From NCBI RefSeq assembly GCF_013426735.1, contig NZ_AP023273.1, positions 1 to 64,000 on the forward strand: a DNA stretch of 64,000 bases, given 5' to 3'. This stretch comes from Agrobacterium vitis. GTDB lineage: Bacteria > Pseudomonadota > Alphaproteobacteria > Rhizobiales > Rhizobiaceae. The notes under the pieces were generated by a model, which was given only the letters and a program-made list of their open reading frames with translations, was not told the DNA's origin and made no database searches. Positions within the stretch are counted from its first letter, which is position 1. The number at the start of each line of letters is the position of its first letter. Below are positions 6,461-16,079 of this stretch, one piece after another. The position numbers and the translations under genes were made by a program.

Positions 6461-9420
6461 CATCCTATCGTCTGAAAAGCGGCGGTCTGGTGGATCGCAC
6501 AACCGCACTTGCCTTCACCTTTGATGGCAAGGCCATGAGCGGCTTTGCGGGCGATACGCTGGCGTCGGCACTTCTGGCCAATGGCCAGCAATTGGTGGGC
6601 CGCAGCTTTAAATATCACCGCCCGCGCGGTATTCTAACGGCCGGTGCCGCCGAGCCTAATGCCTTGATGACGATTGGCCGAGGTGGCCGCACCGAGCCAA
6701 ACACCCGCGCCACCATGCAGGAGCTTTATGCCGGGTTGGAAGCCAACAGCCAAAACCGCTGGCCAAGCCTTGAGCATGATATTGGTGGAGTCAACAGCCT
6801 GCTGTCGCCGTTCCTCAGCGCTGGTTTCTACTATAAAACCTTCATGTGGCCTGCGAAGTTCTGGGAAAAGCTCTATGAGCCGATAATCCGCAAGGCCGCC
6901 GGACTCGGCAAGGCAAGCTATGAAGCCGATCCCGACGCCTATGAGAAAAGCTGGGCGCATTGTGACCTATTGGTGATTGGTGCGGGTGCAGCGGGCTTGA
7001 TGGCGGCACTGGCTGCTGGTCGTGCCGGGGCGCGGGTTATTCTGCTGGATGAGCAGGCGCAAATCGGCGGCGGGTTGTTGGCTGAAACAGCTTTGATCAA
7101 TGGTGTTGCCGCCTCTGATTTTGTCGCCACCACACAGGCAGAGTTGAAAAGCCTGCCCAATGTGCAAACCCTTGCCCGCACCACCGCTTTCGGCTGGTAC
7201 GATGGCAATGTGTTTGGTGCGGTGGAGCGGGTGCAAAAGCACGTCGCTGTCCCTGCTGCCAACCGCCCGGTAGAGCGCCTATGGCGCATCGCGGCCAAGA
7301 AAGCCATTTTGGCCACGGGTGCCGAGGAGCGCCCGCTGGTGTTCGGCGGCAATGATATTCCGGGTGTTATGATGGCGGGTGCCATGCGCCGCTATCTCAA
7401 CCACTATGGCGTCGCACCGGGCAAGAAGACGGCCATATTCACCACCAATGACAGCGGCTACGCACTGGCGGCGGATCTTGAGGCAGCAGGCGTTAGAGTC
7501 ACAGCCCTGATCGATAGTCGCCGTGATGCAACGATTGCTTATCAGGGCAAGGCGCGATTGGTGCGTGGCGGTTTGGTTAGCAATGTGCATGGTAGCAAAG
7601 CTGTTGAAGGGCTTGATCTGTGGCGTGAAGGCCAGTTGGAACGGCTTGAGGTGGATAGTCTTGCCATGTCGGGCGGCTTTTCGCCGATCATCCACCTTGC
7701 CTGCCATCGGGGCGGTAAGCCGCGTTGGTCAGATGAGCATTCGGCCTTTTTGGCTCCGGAGAGCTTGAACAATCTGGTTTTGGCTGGTTCCGCGTCTGGT
7801 GTCGCTGGGATTGCGGCCTCAATGGTGTCTGGTTTTGAGCAGGCAAAACAAGCACTGACGGCTCTGGGTTTCACGATTCAAACGCTGGATATGCCGAGTG
7901 TTGAGGGTGACATTATCCCCACACCAGCCAAGCCAGTCTGGTCCATTCCCGGCATCAAGAGCAAAGCCTTCGTGGACTTTCAAAACGACGTACACACCAA
8001 GGATCTCGGCCTTGCGGTGCAGGAAGGCTATGGCCATGTGGAGCTTGCCAAGCGCTACACCACCAATGGCATGGCAACCGATCAGGGCAAGCTCTCCAAT
8101 GTCAATGCCATCGGGTTGTTGGCCGAGGCGCGGCGTATATCTCCCGCCGATGTTGGCACCACGACGTTTCGGCCCTTCTACACGCCTGTGTCCTTTGGCG
8201 CGCTGGCTGGCACGTCGCATGGCAAACATTTTCAGCCGGTGCGCAAATCACCCTTGCATGATTGGGCGGCCAAGAATGGTGCGACCTTTGTGGAAACCGG
8301 CCTGTGGTATCGCTCGGCATGGTTTCCACAATCCGGGGAAAATGGCTGGCGCGAAAGCGTGGACCGAGAGGTCAAAAACGTCCGAACCAATGCCGGGATT
8401 TGCGATGTCTCCATGCTCGGCAAAATCGAGATTTGCGGGCCAGATGCGGCGGAGTTCTTGAACCGCGTCTATTGCAACTCCTTCTTGAAACTACCCGTCG
8501 GCAAGGCCCGCTATGGGCTGATGCTGCGCGAAGATGGCTTTATCTATGACGATGGCACCACCAGCTGCATGGACGAAAACCGCTACTTCATGACCACCAC
8601 CACAGCCTATGCGGCGGGCGTGATGAACCATCTGGAATTCTGCGCTCAGGTGCATTGGCCGGAGCTGGATGTGCGGCTGGCGTCTGTGACCGATCAATGG
8701 GCGCAAATGGCGGTGGCGGGGCCAAAATCCCGCATCATTTTGCAAAAGCTCATTGATGAAGACATTTCCAACGAGGCTTTCCCCTATCTCGCGGCCAAGG
8801 ATGTGTCACTCTTGGGTGGTCGGTTGAAGGGGCGGCTGTTTCGCATCTCGTTCTCGGGCGAGTTGGCGTTTGAATTGGCCGTGCCTGCCGATTATGGCGA
8901 AAGCATTGCCGATGCGGTGATGCTGGCGGGCAAGGAGCATGGCATTCAGCCCTATGGCATCGAAGCCTTGTCAGTGCTGCGCATCGAAAAGGGCCATGTG
9001 ACCCACAATGAAATCAATGGCACGGTTGTGCCTGCCGATCTCGGCTTTGGCAAAATGGTCAGCGCCACCAAGCCTGATTTTATCGGCAAATATATGCTGA
9101 ACCGAGAAGGCTTGACGGCCTCGGATCGCCCACAACTGGTTGGTGTTGTGCCGCTGAATGCCAAGACAAGCTTCAAAACCGGCGCACATATCTTGAACAA
9201 GGATGCTGACCCAACACTGGAAAATGACCAAGGCTACGTCACGTCATCCTGTTTCTCGCCGCATGTTGGCTCCAGTATCGGCCTTGCGCTGGTGAAGAGT
9301 GGTGCTTCTCGCCATGGCGAGGAGGTGTTGCTGTGGAATGGGCTGCGCAACGAGTTTACACCCGCCCAGTTGGTGAACCCGGTTTTTGTTGATCCAAACA
9401 ATGAGAAACTCCATGCCTGA
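6457..9420 (+). CDS. soxA: Sarcosine oxidase alpha-subunit-like protein (MgdC type)
   Basis: 987 aa, normal for SoxA. Order of domains: an N-terminal ferredoxin-like fold (about 15-100; FAGDTLASALLANG, HRPRGI) without the cysteines of a 2Fe-2S cluster, as usual in SoxA; an FAD/NAD-binding domain with VIGAGAAGLMAALAAG near residue 173 and LATGAEERPL near 285; a C-terminal GcvT/aminomethyltransferase-like domain (about 610-970; FRISFSGELAFELAVP, YGIEALSVLRIEKGH) that binds tetrahydrofolate and receives the methylene group. With SoxB, D and G it would release glutamate and methylene-tetrahydrofolate from N-methylglutamate. Confidence 0.92.
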   Translation: MTSYRLKSGGLVDRTTALAFTFDGKAMSGFAGDTLASALLANGQQLVGRSFKYHRPRGILTAGAAEPNALMTIGRGGRTEPNTRATMQELYAGLEANSQNRWPSLEHDIGGVNSLLSPFLSAGFYYKTFMWPAKFWEKLYEPIIRKAAGLGKASYEADPDAYEKSWAHCDLLVIGAGAAGLMAALAAGRAGARVILLDEQAQIGGGLLAETALINGVAASDFVATTQAELKSLPNVQTLARTTAFGWYDGNVFGAVERVQKHVAVPAANRPVERLWRIAAKKAILATGAEERPLVFGGNDIPGVMMAGAMRRYLNHYGVAPGKKTAIFTTNDSGYALAADLEAAGVRVTALIDSRRDATIAYQGKARLVRGGLVSNVHGSKAVEGLDLWREGQLERLEVDSLAMSGGFSPIIHLACHRGGKPRWSDEHSAFLAPESLNNLVLAGSASGVAGIAASMVSGFEQAKQALTALGFTIQTLDMPSVEGDIIPTPAKPVWSIPGIKSKAFVDFQNDVHTKDLGLAVQEGYGHVELAKRYTTNGMATDQGKLSNVNAIGLLAEARRISPADVGTTTFRPFYTPVSFGALAGTSHGKHFQPVRKSPLHDWAAKNGATFVETGLWYRSAWFPQSGENGWRESVDREVKNVRTNAGICDVSMLGKIEICGPDAAEFLNRVYCNSFLKLPVGKARYGLMLREDGFIYDDGTTSCMDENRYFMTTTTAYAAGVMNHLEFCAQVHWPELDVRLASVTDQWAQMAVAGPKSRIILQKLIDEDISNEAFPYLAAKDVSLLGGRLKGRLFRISFSGELAFELAVPADYGESIADAVMLAGKEHGIQPYGIEALSVLRIEKGHVTHNEINGTVVPADLGFGKMVSATKPDFIGKYMLNREGLTASDRPQLVGVVPLNAKTSFKTGAHILNKDADPTLENDQGYVTSSCFSPHVGSSIGLALVKSGASRHGEEVLLWNGLRNEFTPAQLVNPVFVDPNNEKLHA

Positions 9421-9943
9421 GAACGCCCTGCCTGACTCTGTCCTGGCCGATTTCCACCTTTTTCGCCGTCCAGCACTCGCCACCAAGGCGGTGGAGCGGT
9501 TTGGTGTGCTAACGCTGGAAACCGTGTTCGACGCAACCATTCTGCATGTGCTGGGCAAGCCTAGCGATGTTGCACCAATGCCCCCGCAAGGCTTTGATCT
9601 GCGCAATGCGGGACCCGGCCAATGGTTTGCCGTCGGACCGGCCAGCGCCGATCAAGCGGTAGCGGCTTTTGGCCAGGCCGCCTTTCTTGTCGATCAAAGT
9701 CATGGCCGCGCGCTGATCCGCATCAGTGGCGCTCCGGTGCGCAACGTTCTGGCAAAAGGCACGGCGCTTGATTTGCACCCCGAGCAATTTGCCGTGGGTG
9801 CGGCGACAACAACCCTGATCGGCCACATCGCCGTTAATCTCTGCCGAACAGCAGAAGACCAGTTCGAGCTTCTGGTGTTGCGCGGCTTTGCCGAAAGTCT
9901 TTGGTACGAGCTTGCGGGGATGGCGCGGGAGTTTCAATATTAG
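9413..9943 (+). CDS. soxG: Sarcosine oxidase gamma-subunit-like protein (MgdD type)
   Basis: 176 aa from MPENALPD, a little shorter than typical SoxG (about 200 aa). It overlaps the last 8 bases of soxA; an alternative ATG lies at 9401 without a convincing ribosome binding site. The C-terminal part (LIGHIAVNLCRTAEDQFELLVLRGFAESLWYEL) is characteristic of SoxG and resembles GcvT-like folds. It completes the four-subunit enzyme. No terminator with a T-run was seen downstream. Confidence 0.85.
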   Translation: MPENALPDSVLADFHLFRRPALATKAVERFGVLTLETVFDATILHVLGKPSDVAPMPPQGFDLRNAGPGQWFAVGPASADQAVAAFGQAAFLVDQSHGRALIRISGAPVRNVLAKGTALDLHPEQFAVGAATTTLIGHIAVNLCRTAEDQFELLVLRGFAESLWYELAGMAREFQY

Positions 9944-10107
9944 AAAGGAAAATTTCAGAAACCGTTACGGTTCTCTGCACCGTCCTGCTCAGCCCAATTC
10001 CGAGGAGTCGATCCTTCAGACAAGCTCAGGAACGACGCATCGACGATGCGCCTCCTCATAAAAGGGAGACGCATTTCTCGATAACAACAGCAACAAAACC
10101 CTGAAAA
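9944..10107. other. Convergent intergenic region with repeat remnant and hairpins
   Basis: 164 bases between the soxG and GH42 stop codons. It contains CCTTCAGACAAGCTCAGGAAC (in part), which resembles, from memory, a short repeat frequent in Alphaproteobacteria. It also has a perfect palindrome, CGCATCG-A-CGATGCG, and an imperfect stem, GCGCCTCC ... GGGAGACGC. These could act as a bidirectional terminator, but there is no clear U-tract. Confidence 0.35.
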
Positions 10108-12036
10108 TCAGGCCAAAACCGCCAATTGCTGCGGCTTGAGCACTGGTCCACCCAAGACAAACTCGCCCGATACCGGAATGGTCCAGTCCTTAGCCCCATA
10201 GTTGAAGGCAAAGGTCAGGTGGCCACGGCGGCGGATGCGGATATGCTCCGGCAAAACAAGAGTTTCGAGGTCAGCCTTTTTCGCCAGCACCGCCAGTGTT
10301 GAAGACAGCAATGCCTCGTCGGGCCAGCAGGCCAGATAATGGTGGCCGTTCTGGCTCGTCAGGGCCGGATCGCCGTTTTCGAATGTGGCGATGACGGTTG
10401 CCGTGGTTTCCAGATATTCCCGCCAGCGGATGGCTCGGCCCGAAACGGAGCCTGAAACGCTATCGCCAAGACCGGGCCGCAGTGAGGCGACTTGCGTTTG
10501 GCGTGTGCAAGTCAAAGGAGCCAGCGGACCGGGTGGAAGATTTTCCGGAATACGGAATTTCTCGTCGCGTGAGCCGGTGCGCGGGCCATACAACACGACG
10601 GCATCGGTGTTTTTAAAGGCCGCGAGCGCCGACTCGTTAACCCGCATCAGGCATGGAACGAGCACCAGTTTATAACCGGACAGATCACCGCCGGGGCGCA
10701 CAAAATCCACGTCCAGCCCCAGGCGGCGGGCTGCCTCGTACCAGCGGAATGCCAATTCCTCATAGCGGAAGTCCCGGCCCTGCGGCTGAATGGTTGTCGC
10801 CCAATAGCTGGCATAGTCATAGACCAGGGCCACCGGCGCCTGAACACTCTCTGGTAGATCGCCAAGCGCTGCCAGTTCGCCAGCCACGGCATGCGCTTCC
10901 TGCCCACCCACAGACCATTCGTCCAGACCCGGCAGGTTGAGCCCGGCATGCATCTGCTCCTGCGCAAACGGTGCCTGGCGCCAGCGGAAATAGCTGACCA
11001 CCTCGGCCCCGTGCGCCAGTGCTTCCCAGGTCCACAGCCTGACCATGCCGGACTTGGGAACCGGGTTCCATGGCGCCCAATTGACCGGACCAGGCTGCTG
11101 CTCCATCACCCAGAACCGGCCACGGCCAACACCGCGATAGAGATCATGGTGGAAGGGCGCGATGTCGGGATGGGAGGTCTCTGCCCAACGATTGCGCTCG
11201 TCTTCGGTAAACGGGAATTTTTCGACGAAGCCAATTGGATAGCTGTCCCAGCTGGCGAGATCGAGATTGTCGCCAACCTGGAAATGATCGAAATCATTGA
11301 TGAAACCCATGAAGTTATGGGTAATCCAACGGCCCGGTGAATGCTTGCGGATAATCTCCACCTGCATTTTATCATAGGCAGCCACCTGATCGGAGGAGAA
11401 GCGCCAGAAATCCTGCCGCTGCGCCGGGTTCGGCTCGGTCACGGTGCGGGTGGGCAGCTCGACTTCATCGAAACTGTTGACTTCCATCGACCAGAACACC
11501 GAGCCCCAGGCCTCGTTGAGCTGGTCAGTGGTCTGATAGCGCATCCGCAACCACCGGCGGAAGGCCTTCAGGTCTTCAGGCCCCCAAGATACGGTGGTGT
11601 CATGGCAGCCGTATTCGTTATCGGTCTGCCAGCCGGCAACGCCCGGATGGGTGCCGTAGCGCTTGGCGATCACTTCAACGATTCGAGCACTTTCGGTCCA
11701 CCAGATTTCGCTCGAAAAACTGTAATGACGACGCGAGCCGAAGCCACGCACATTCCCGTCGGCATCATATGGCGCAATGCCAGGATGTTCATCCATCAGC
11801 CATTTCGGCGGTGTGGCGGTCGGGGTGCCGAGCACCACCTTCAGGCCCGCCGCATGGAGAATATCGATGGCCCGGTCCAGCCATTCGAAGGTGAATTGAC
11901 CCCGCCTCGCCTCCAGCCGCGACCAGGCGAATTCGCCGATGCGCACATAGGAAATGCCAAGCTTGCGCATGTTCTGCGCATCGATTTTCCATTGGCTCTC
12001 CGGCCAATGTTCAGGATAATAGCAAACACCCAGCAT
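10108..12036 (-). CDS. GH42 beta-galactosidase
   Basis: 642 aa, typical for family GH42. The N-terminal MLGVCYYPEHWPE is a family signature. Asn140-Glu141 in WQTDNEYGCHDT is the expected acid/base pair and Glu312 in FWVMEQQPG the expected nucleophile. There is no signal peptide, so it acts in the cytoplasm on imported sugars, removing terminal beta-galactose. It is the last gene of the operon, and its ATG overlaps the ATPase stop by one base (TAATG). Together with the GH36 enzyme it suggests use of mixed plant galactosides. Confidence 0.9.
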   Translation of the reverse strand: MLGVCYYPEHWPESQWKIDAQNMRKLGISYVRIGEFAWSRLEARRGQFTFEWLDRAIDILHAAGLKVVLGTPTATPPKWLMDEHPGIAPYDADGNVRGFGSRRHYSFSSEIWWTESARIVEVIAKRYGTHPGVAGWQTDNEYGCHDTTVSWGPEDLKAFRRWLRMRYQTTDQLNEAWGSVFWSMEVNSFDEVELPTRTVTEPNPAQRQDFWRFSSDQVAAYDKMQVEIIRKHSPGRWITHNFMGFINDFDHFQVGDNLDLASWDSYPIGFVEKFPFTEDERNRWAETSHPDIAPFHHDLYRGVGRGRFWVMEQQPGPVNWAPWNPVPKSGMVRLWTWEALAHGAEVVSYFRWRQAPFAQEQMHAGLNLPGLDEWSVGGQEAHAVAGELAALGDLPESVQAPVALVYDYASYWATTIQPQGRDFRYEELAFRWYEAARRLGLDVDFVRPGGDLSGYKLVLVPCLMRVNESALAAFKNTDAVVLYGPRTGSRDEKFRIPENLPPGPLAPLTCTRQTQVASLRPGLGDSVSGSVSGRAIRWREYLETTATVIATFENGDPALTSQNGHHYLACWPDEALLSSTLAVLAKKADLETLVLPEHIRIRRRGHLTFAFNYGAKDWTIPVSGEFVLGGPVLKPQQLAVLA

Positions 12037-13133
12037 TATCGTGTCAGATCTCCGTTAATCACAGCCTTGCCCGACGGATCAAACAGGTGGCAGGCGGCGG
12101 CGGGAATCCCGATAGACAAGGTTTCACCCGGCTTGGCCGTCGCCAGTCCATCCGCCTTGACGGACAACTCGGTACCATCGGCCAGAGTGACGAAAAACAG
12201 GGTTTCGGAGCCGAGATATTCGGCCAACCGAACGGGCCGCGACAGAACAAGGTCCCCCTTGCCCGTGGCATCGATATGTTCTGGGCGAATGCCGAGCGTC
12301 ATTTTGCCCGGGCTGATTGCCTTGCCCTGCGCATCGAGCGTGATTGCCGCACCATCGGCCAGCGTCACCACCACTTTGCCACCGTCGGCGGGCGCGACGG
12401 TCACGGGCAGGACGTTCATTTTCGGCGAGCCGATAAAGCCTGCGACAAACAGGTTATTGGGGCGATGATAAAGCTCCAGCGGCGTGCCAACCTGCTCGAT
12501 CAGGCCAGCCGATAGCACGACGATCTTGTCAGCCATGGTCATGGCTTCCACCTGGTCATGGGTGACGTAGATCATTGTCGCCTTCAAATCCTGATGCAGC
12601 TTGGACAGCTCCGTGCGCATCTGCACCCGAAGGGCGGCATCCAGATTGGACAGCGGCTCATCAAATAGGAAGACTTCCGGTTCCCGCACGATGGCGCGGC
12701 CAATGGCGACACGCTGGCGCTGACCACCGGACAATTGACCCGGCTTGCGCTCCATCAGCGCATCCAGTTGCAGCAATTCGGCTGCTTTTTTGGTCCGCGC
12801 CTCAATCATCGGCTTGGGGTGGCCGGTCATTTTCAGGCCAAAGCCGATATTGTCGCGCACCGTCATATGCGGGTAAAGCGCATAGGACTGGAAGACCATG
12901 GCAACACCGCGCTCCGAGGGACCGATCCGGGTCATATCCTTGCCGCCAATCGTCAATCCACCGGCAGTGATCTCCTCCAACCCGGCGATCATCCGCAGCA
13001 GGGTGGACTTACCGCAGCCGGACGGGCCGACGAACACGCAGAATTCGCCGTCCTTGACATCGAGATCGACACCCTTGATGACGCTCAGCGCGCCGAATTG
13101 TTTCTTGACGCCCCGCAGGCTTACATCAGCCAT
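12036..13133 (-). CDS. CUT1 sugar ABC transporter ATP-binding protein (UgpC/MsmK type)
   Basis: 365 aa from MADVSLRG. Walker A GPSGCGKST at 36-44, signature LSGGQRQRVAIGRA, Walker B VFLFDEPLSNLD and switch histidine in IYVTHDQ are intact. A C-terminal TOBE/MalK-type regulatory domain follows (about 240-365; GIRPEHI). The longest frame adds 27 residues antisense-like in composition; the chosen ATG has GGGAGGAGACC upstream and overlaps the end of the GH36 gene by 8 bases. It energises the two permeases of this operon. Confidence 0.93.
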   Translation of the reverse strand: MADVSLRGVKKQFGALSVIKGVDLDVKDGEFCVFVGPSGCGKSTLLRMIAGLEEITAGGLTIGGKDMTRIGPSERGVAMVFQSYALYPHMTVRDNIGFGLKMTGHPKPMIEARTKKAAELLQLDALMERKPGQLSGGQRQRVAIGRAIVREPEVFLFDEPLSNLDAALRVQMRTELSKLHQDLKATMIYVTHDQVEAMTMADKIVVLSAGLIEQVGTPLELYHRPNNLFVAGFIGSPKMNVLPVTVAPADGGKVVVTLADGAAITLDAQGKAISPGKMTLGIRPEHIDATGKGDLVLSRPVRLAEYLGSETLFFVTLADGTELSVKADGLATAKPGETLSIGIPAAACHLFDPSGKAVINGDLTR

Positions 13134-15231
13134 GGTGGTCTCCTCCCTCAACAGGTTCCAGTTCCAGCAGCATCGCGCTCTCTGGCCGCAGCATCGGCAG
13201 CGGCAAGCCGCCAAGCTTTAGATCTGCAAGGTCAAACGTGACCTTGCCAGCCAACAGGCGCTTCTGCCCCTCGGATATACGAATGAAATTCGGCTGAGCC
13301 GGATGCGTCGCGGCAATTTTCCAGCGTCCACCGATGCGGATCACGACGTCAGGCAGGGTCAGCGGCTCAGGCTGTTCGCCTACCATCTGCGGGCCTTGAG
13401 CAACGAAAACCGCGATGCGCTTGCTGTCCGCAGCACCCCAGACATAGCGTCCATCGCGCGGCTCCTTGGAAAAATTGGCACCCGGCGCATGCAGCAGGGG
13501 CCGCAGCCGCTTGTGGATGGCAATCCAGGTCTTCAGCTCGGCACGTTCCTCGCCTTCCAGTTCCAGCGGGTTCAACTCGACACCAAGGTGATAGGCCATT
13601 GCCACCAGCGCCCGGAAGGCCAGCGTATGACGGCGCTCCGTCTGGTGGTTTGGCGAGGCCGAAATATGGCTGCCAAGCACTTCCGGTGGCACGAAAACCG
13701 AGGCACCGCGCTGAATTTCCAGCCGCTCCAGCGCATCGGTGCAATCGGAAGTCCAGACCCGGTGGGTGCGGGCGAGCGCACCGTAATCAATCCTTCCACC
13801 GCCGGAGGCACAGCTTTCGATTTCCACCTGCGGATGGGCTGCCCGCACCCGGTCCATCAATGCGTAGACGGCGCGGGTCTGGGCTGAAATTTTCGCCCGC
13901 CCGTCACGCCCACCTGCATGGGTCAGGTCGCGGTTCATGTCCCATTTGACATAGGATACCGCATGATTGGCCAGCACCGCGTCGATCTTTTCAAACAGAT
14001 AATCGCTCACTTCTGGCCGTGTCAGATCCAGCACCAGCTGGTTGCGCGATGTGAGAAGCGGGCGCCCCTTGACCTGCAAGACCCAGTCGGGATGCAGTTC
14101 GTAGAGGGTGGAGACCGGGTTGATCATTTCCGGCTCGAACCAGATGCCGAATTGCATGCCAAGACCGGTGACGTGATCGACCAGCGGCGACAGACCCTCA
14201 GGATATTTGCGGGCGTCAATGTCCCAATCGCCAAGGCTGGTCGTGTCGTCATCACGCTTGCCGAACCAGCCGTCATCCAGCACGAAACGCTCGATGCCAA
14301 GTTCGGCGGCGGAGGTCGCCTGCGCCTTCAGCGATTCCATCTGGTGGTCGAAATAATTGCCCTCCCAGGTATTCAAAGTCACCGGACGCGGCGACATCGC
14401 ACCATCAGGCCAATGCATCAGGTCATTGAGGACAAAGGCATGGAACGCTGCCCGGTCCGCACCGGCATAGGCCACCGGGCTGCGATAGTTCTCGCCCGGC
14501 GCAACGATCGTCTCGCCCGGCTCAAACAGCTCGCCGAGATGGACGAGGCGGCGGCCATCGTCCAGCCGGTCGATAACGGTCTGGTGGTTGCCGCTCCAGC
14601 CCAGCGCCACGCCGAAGCTCTGCCCCTCGCCTTCGATTGTCAGCATCGGGAACCGGTCATGGGAGGTGCGGCCCCGGCGGCTTTCCTGCGCCCAAAGGCC
14701 GGTTCCCAACGTCTCGCGCCGGGTCTGGAATTCGCGGCCCCACATGCCGGTAAAGCTGACGACATCAACCTGTCCCGCAGGAGCAAGGAAACTCGCCGCC
14801 ATACAGCGGTCCAGGATATAATCCTCACCGCCGATATTCTTAAGATCGGTGGATATCCCGATCACGCCCGACGGAAAAGTCTCGAAACGCAGCGTGATCG
14901 CCATGCCCGCCACCGCGTCCTGCGCGCAAAGCAGCGTGATCCGCCCGGTCTTTTCCACCGTCCAGTCGGCAAATTGCAGGATGAAGTCGCGGCCGGATCG
15001 ATGACCTGAAATGGCAGGCCAGCCGAAAAACCCCATGCCACCCACCGGCAGCAGCACCGCCGAAGGCACCGCCTCATCCATGCCATTGATGCGGCTGGAG
15101 CGCTCGACCTCGGACAAAGCCGAACCAGCAACAGACGTCTCACCAAAGCCGATGATTTCCGGCATGCCGATTTCCGGCATCCGCAGGCTCAAAACAAGCC
15201 CGTCGGCGCCAATCTTTATAATATTGCTCAT
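13126..15231 (-). CDS. GH36 alpha-galactosidase
   Basis: 701 aa, close to the usual 700-730. Family GH36 features: FVLDDGWFG at 316-324, nucleophile Asp431 in YVKWDMNRDLTH, CASGGGRIDYG, and the acid/base region WTSDCTDALERLE near 493-505. No signal peptide, so raffinose- or melibiose-type sugars are hydrolysed after import. The start is set by an ATGA overlap with the preceding permease; the 825-residue frame upstream is permease sequence read in another frame. The gene sits between the permease and ATPase genes, tying transport to hydrolysis. Confidence 0.93.
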   Translation of the reverse strand: MSNIIKIGADGLVLSLRMPEIGMPEIIGFGETSVAGSALSEVERSSRINGMDEAVPSAVLLPVGGMGFFGWPAISGHRSGRDFILQFADWTVEKTGRITLLCAQDAVAGMAITLRFETFPSGVIGISTDLKNIGGEDYILDRCMAASFLAPAGQVDVVSFTGMWGREFQTRRETLGTGLWAQESRRGRTSHDRFPMLTIEGEGQSFGVALGWSGNHQTVIDRLDDGRRLVHLGELFEPGETIVAPGENYRSPVAYAGADRAAFHAFVLNDLMHWPDGAMSPRPVTLNTWEGNYFDHQMESLKAQATSAAELGIERFVLDDGWFGKRDDDTTSLGDWDIDARKYPEGLSPLVDHVTGLGMQFGIWFEPEMINPVSTLYELHPDWVLQVKGRPLLTSRNQLVLDLTRPEVSDYLFEKIDAVLANHAVSYVKWDMNRDLTHAGGRDGRAKISAQTRAVYALMDRVRAAHPQVEIESCASGGGRIDYGALARTHRVWTSDCTDALERLEIQRGASVFVPPEVLGSHISASPNHQTERRHTLAFRALVAMAYHLGVELNPLELEGEERAELKTWIAIHKRLRPLLHAPGANFSKEPRDGRYVWGAADSKRIAVFVAQGPQMVGEQPEPLTLPDVVIRIGGRWKIAATHPAQPNFIRISEGQKRLLAGKVTFDLADLKLGGLPLPMLRPESAMLLELEPVEGGDHHG

Positions 15232-16079
15232 CCCTTGGTTGCTCCAAGTGTCAGCCCGGCGATAAAATGCCGCTGCATCAGGAAAAACATGGCGACCGGC
15301 GGCAGGGCCGCGACGATCGATCCGGCAGAAACCAGGTTCCAGGCGGCGACCCATTGACCGTTCAGCGAATACAGCCCCGCCGTGACAGGCATGGCGGCCT
15401 GACTCTGGACCAGAACCGTGGCCCAAAAGTAGTCGTTCCAAACAAAGGTGAAGACCAGCACCGACAGCGCTGCAATGGCGGGCCGCATCAGCGGCAGCAC
15501 GATATAGCGAAAGATCCGCCATTCCGATACGCCCTCGACCCGGGCGGATTCGATCAGCGCAAACGGCAGGCCCTTGATGAAATTGCGCATGAACAGCGTG
15601 CAAAATCCGGTCTGGAAGGCGACATGAAACAGCACCAAGCCGGTGACCGTATCATACAGCCCCATTTTCAGCGTCATGTCGCGCACCGGCACCATGAGAA
15701 TCTGGAAGGGAATGAAATTGCCAGCAACGAACAGGCAGAACAGGACGATATTGCCCTTGAACTTATAGGTCGCCAGTGCAAACCCGGTCAGGCAGGACAG
15801 TGCCACAGCACCGATCACGGTTGGAATGGTGATCTTGAAGGAATTGAGGATGTACCAGCCAAGCGGCGAATTCTGAAACACCGCGGAATAGTTCTCAACA
15901 CCGGCAAAGCCGGAGGGAATGCCGAAATAATTGCCAGCGGCCAAATCGCCCGCAGGACGCACCGAGGTCAGCGCCACGCCCAACAAAGGCAGCAGCCAGA
16001 GAACCAGCGCGACAGGCAGAACGAGATTATAGCCATACCGAACAATCGGCGAGGCTTTCTGGATCGGGGTCGGAAACAT
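15228..16079 (-). CDS. CUT1 sugar ABC transporter permease (MalG type)
   Basis: 283 aa with six predicted membrane segments and the EAA-type loop ESARVEGVSEWRIFRYIVLPL, which contacts the ATPase. The short N-terminus before the first helix is typical of MalG-like subunits. ATGA overlaps link it to the MalF-type gene upstream and the GH36 gene downstream. Inner-membrane half of the galactoside importer. Confidence 0.92.
   Translation of the reverse strand: MFPTPIQKASPIVRYGYNLVLPVALVLWLLPLLGVALTSVRPAGDLAAGNYFGIPSGFAGVENYSAVFQNSPLGWYILNSFKITIPTVIGAVALSCLTGFALATYKFKGNIVLFCLFVAGNFIPFQILMVPVRDMTLKMGLYDTVTGLVLFHVAFQTGFCTLFMRNFIKGLPFALIESARVEGVSEWRIFRYIVLPLMRPAIAALSVLVFTFVWNDYFWATVLVQSQAAMPVTAGLYSLNGQWVAAWNLVSAGSIVAALPPVAMFFLMQRHFIAGLTLGATKG

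Noticed and set aside
13918..15009. A 363-codon open frame on the plus strand
   Set aside because: Antisense to the GH36 gene, with no recognisable motif or ribosome binding site.
15232..15603. N-terminal extension of the GH36 frame to 825 residues
   Set aside because: The extra part overlaps the permease gene in another frame. The ATGA junction at 15228-15231 gives the normal family length.
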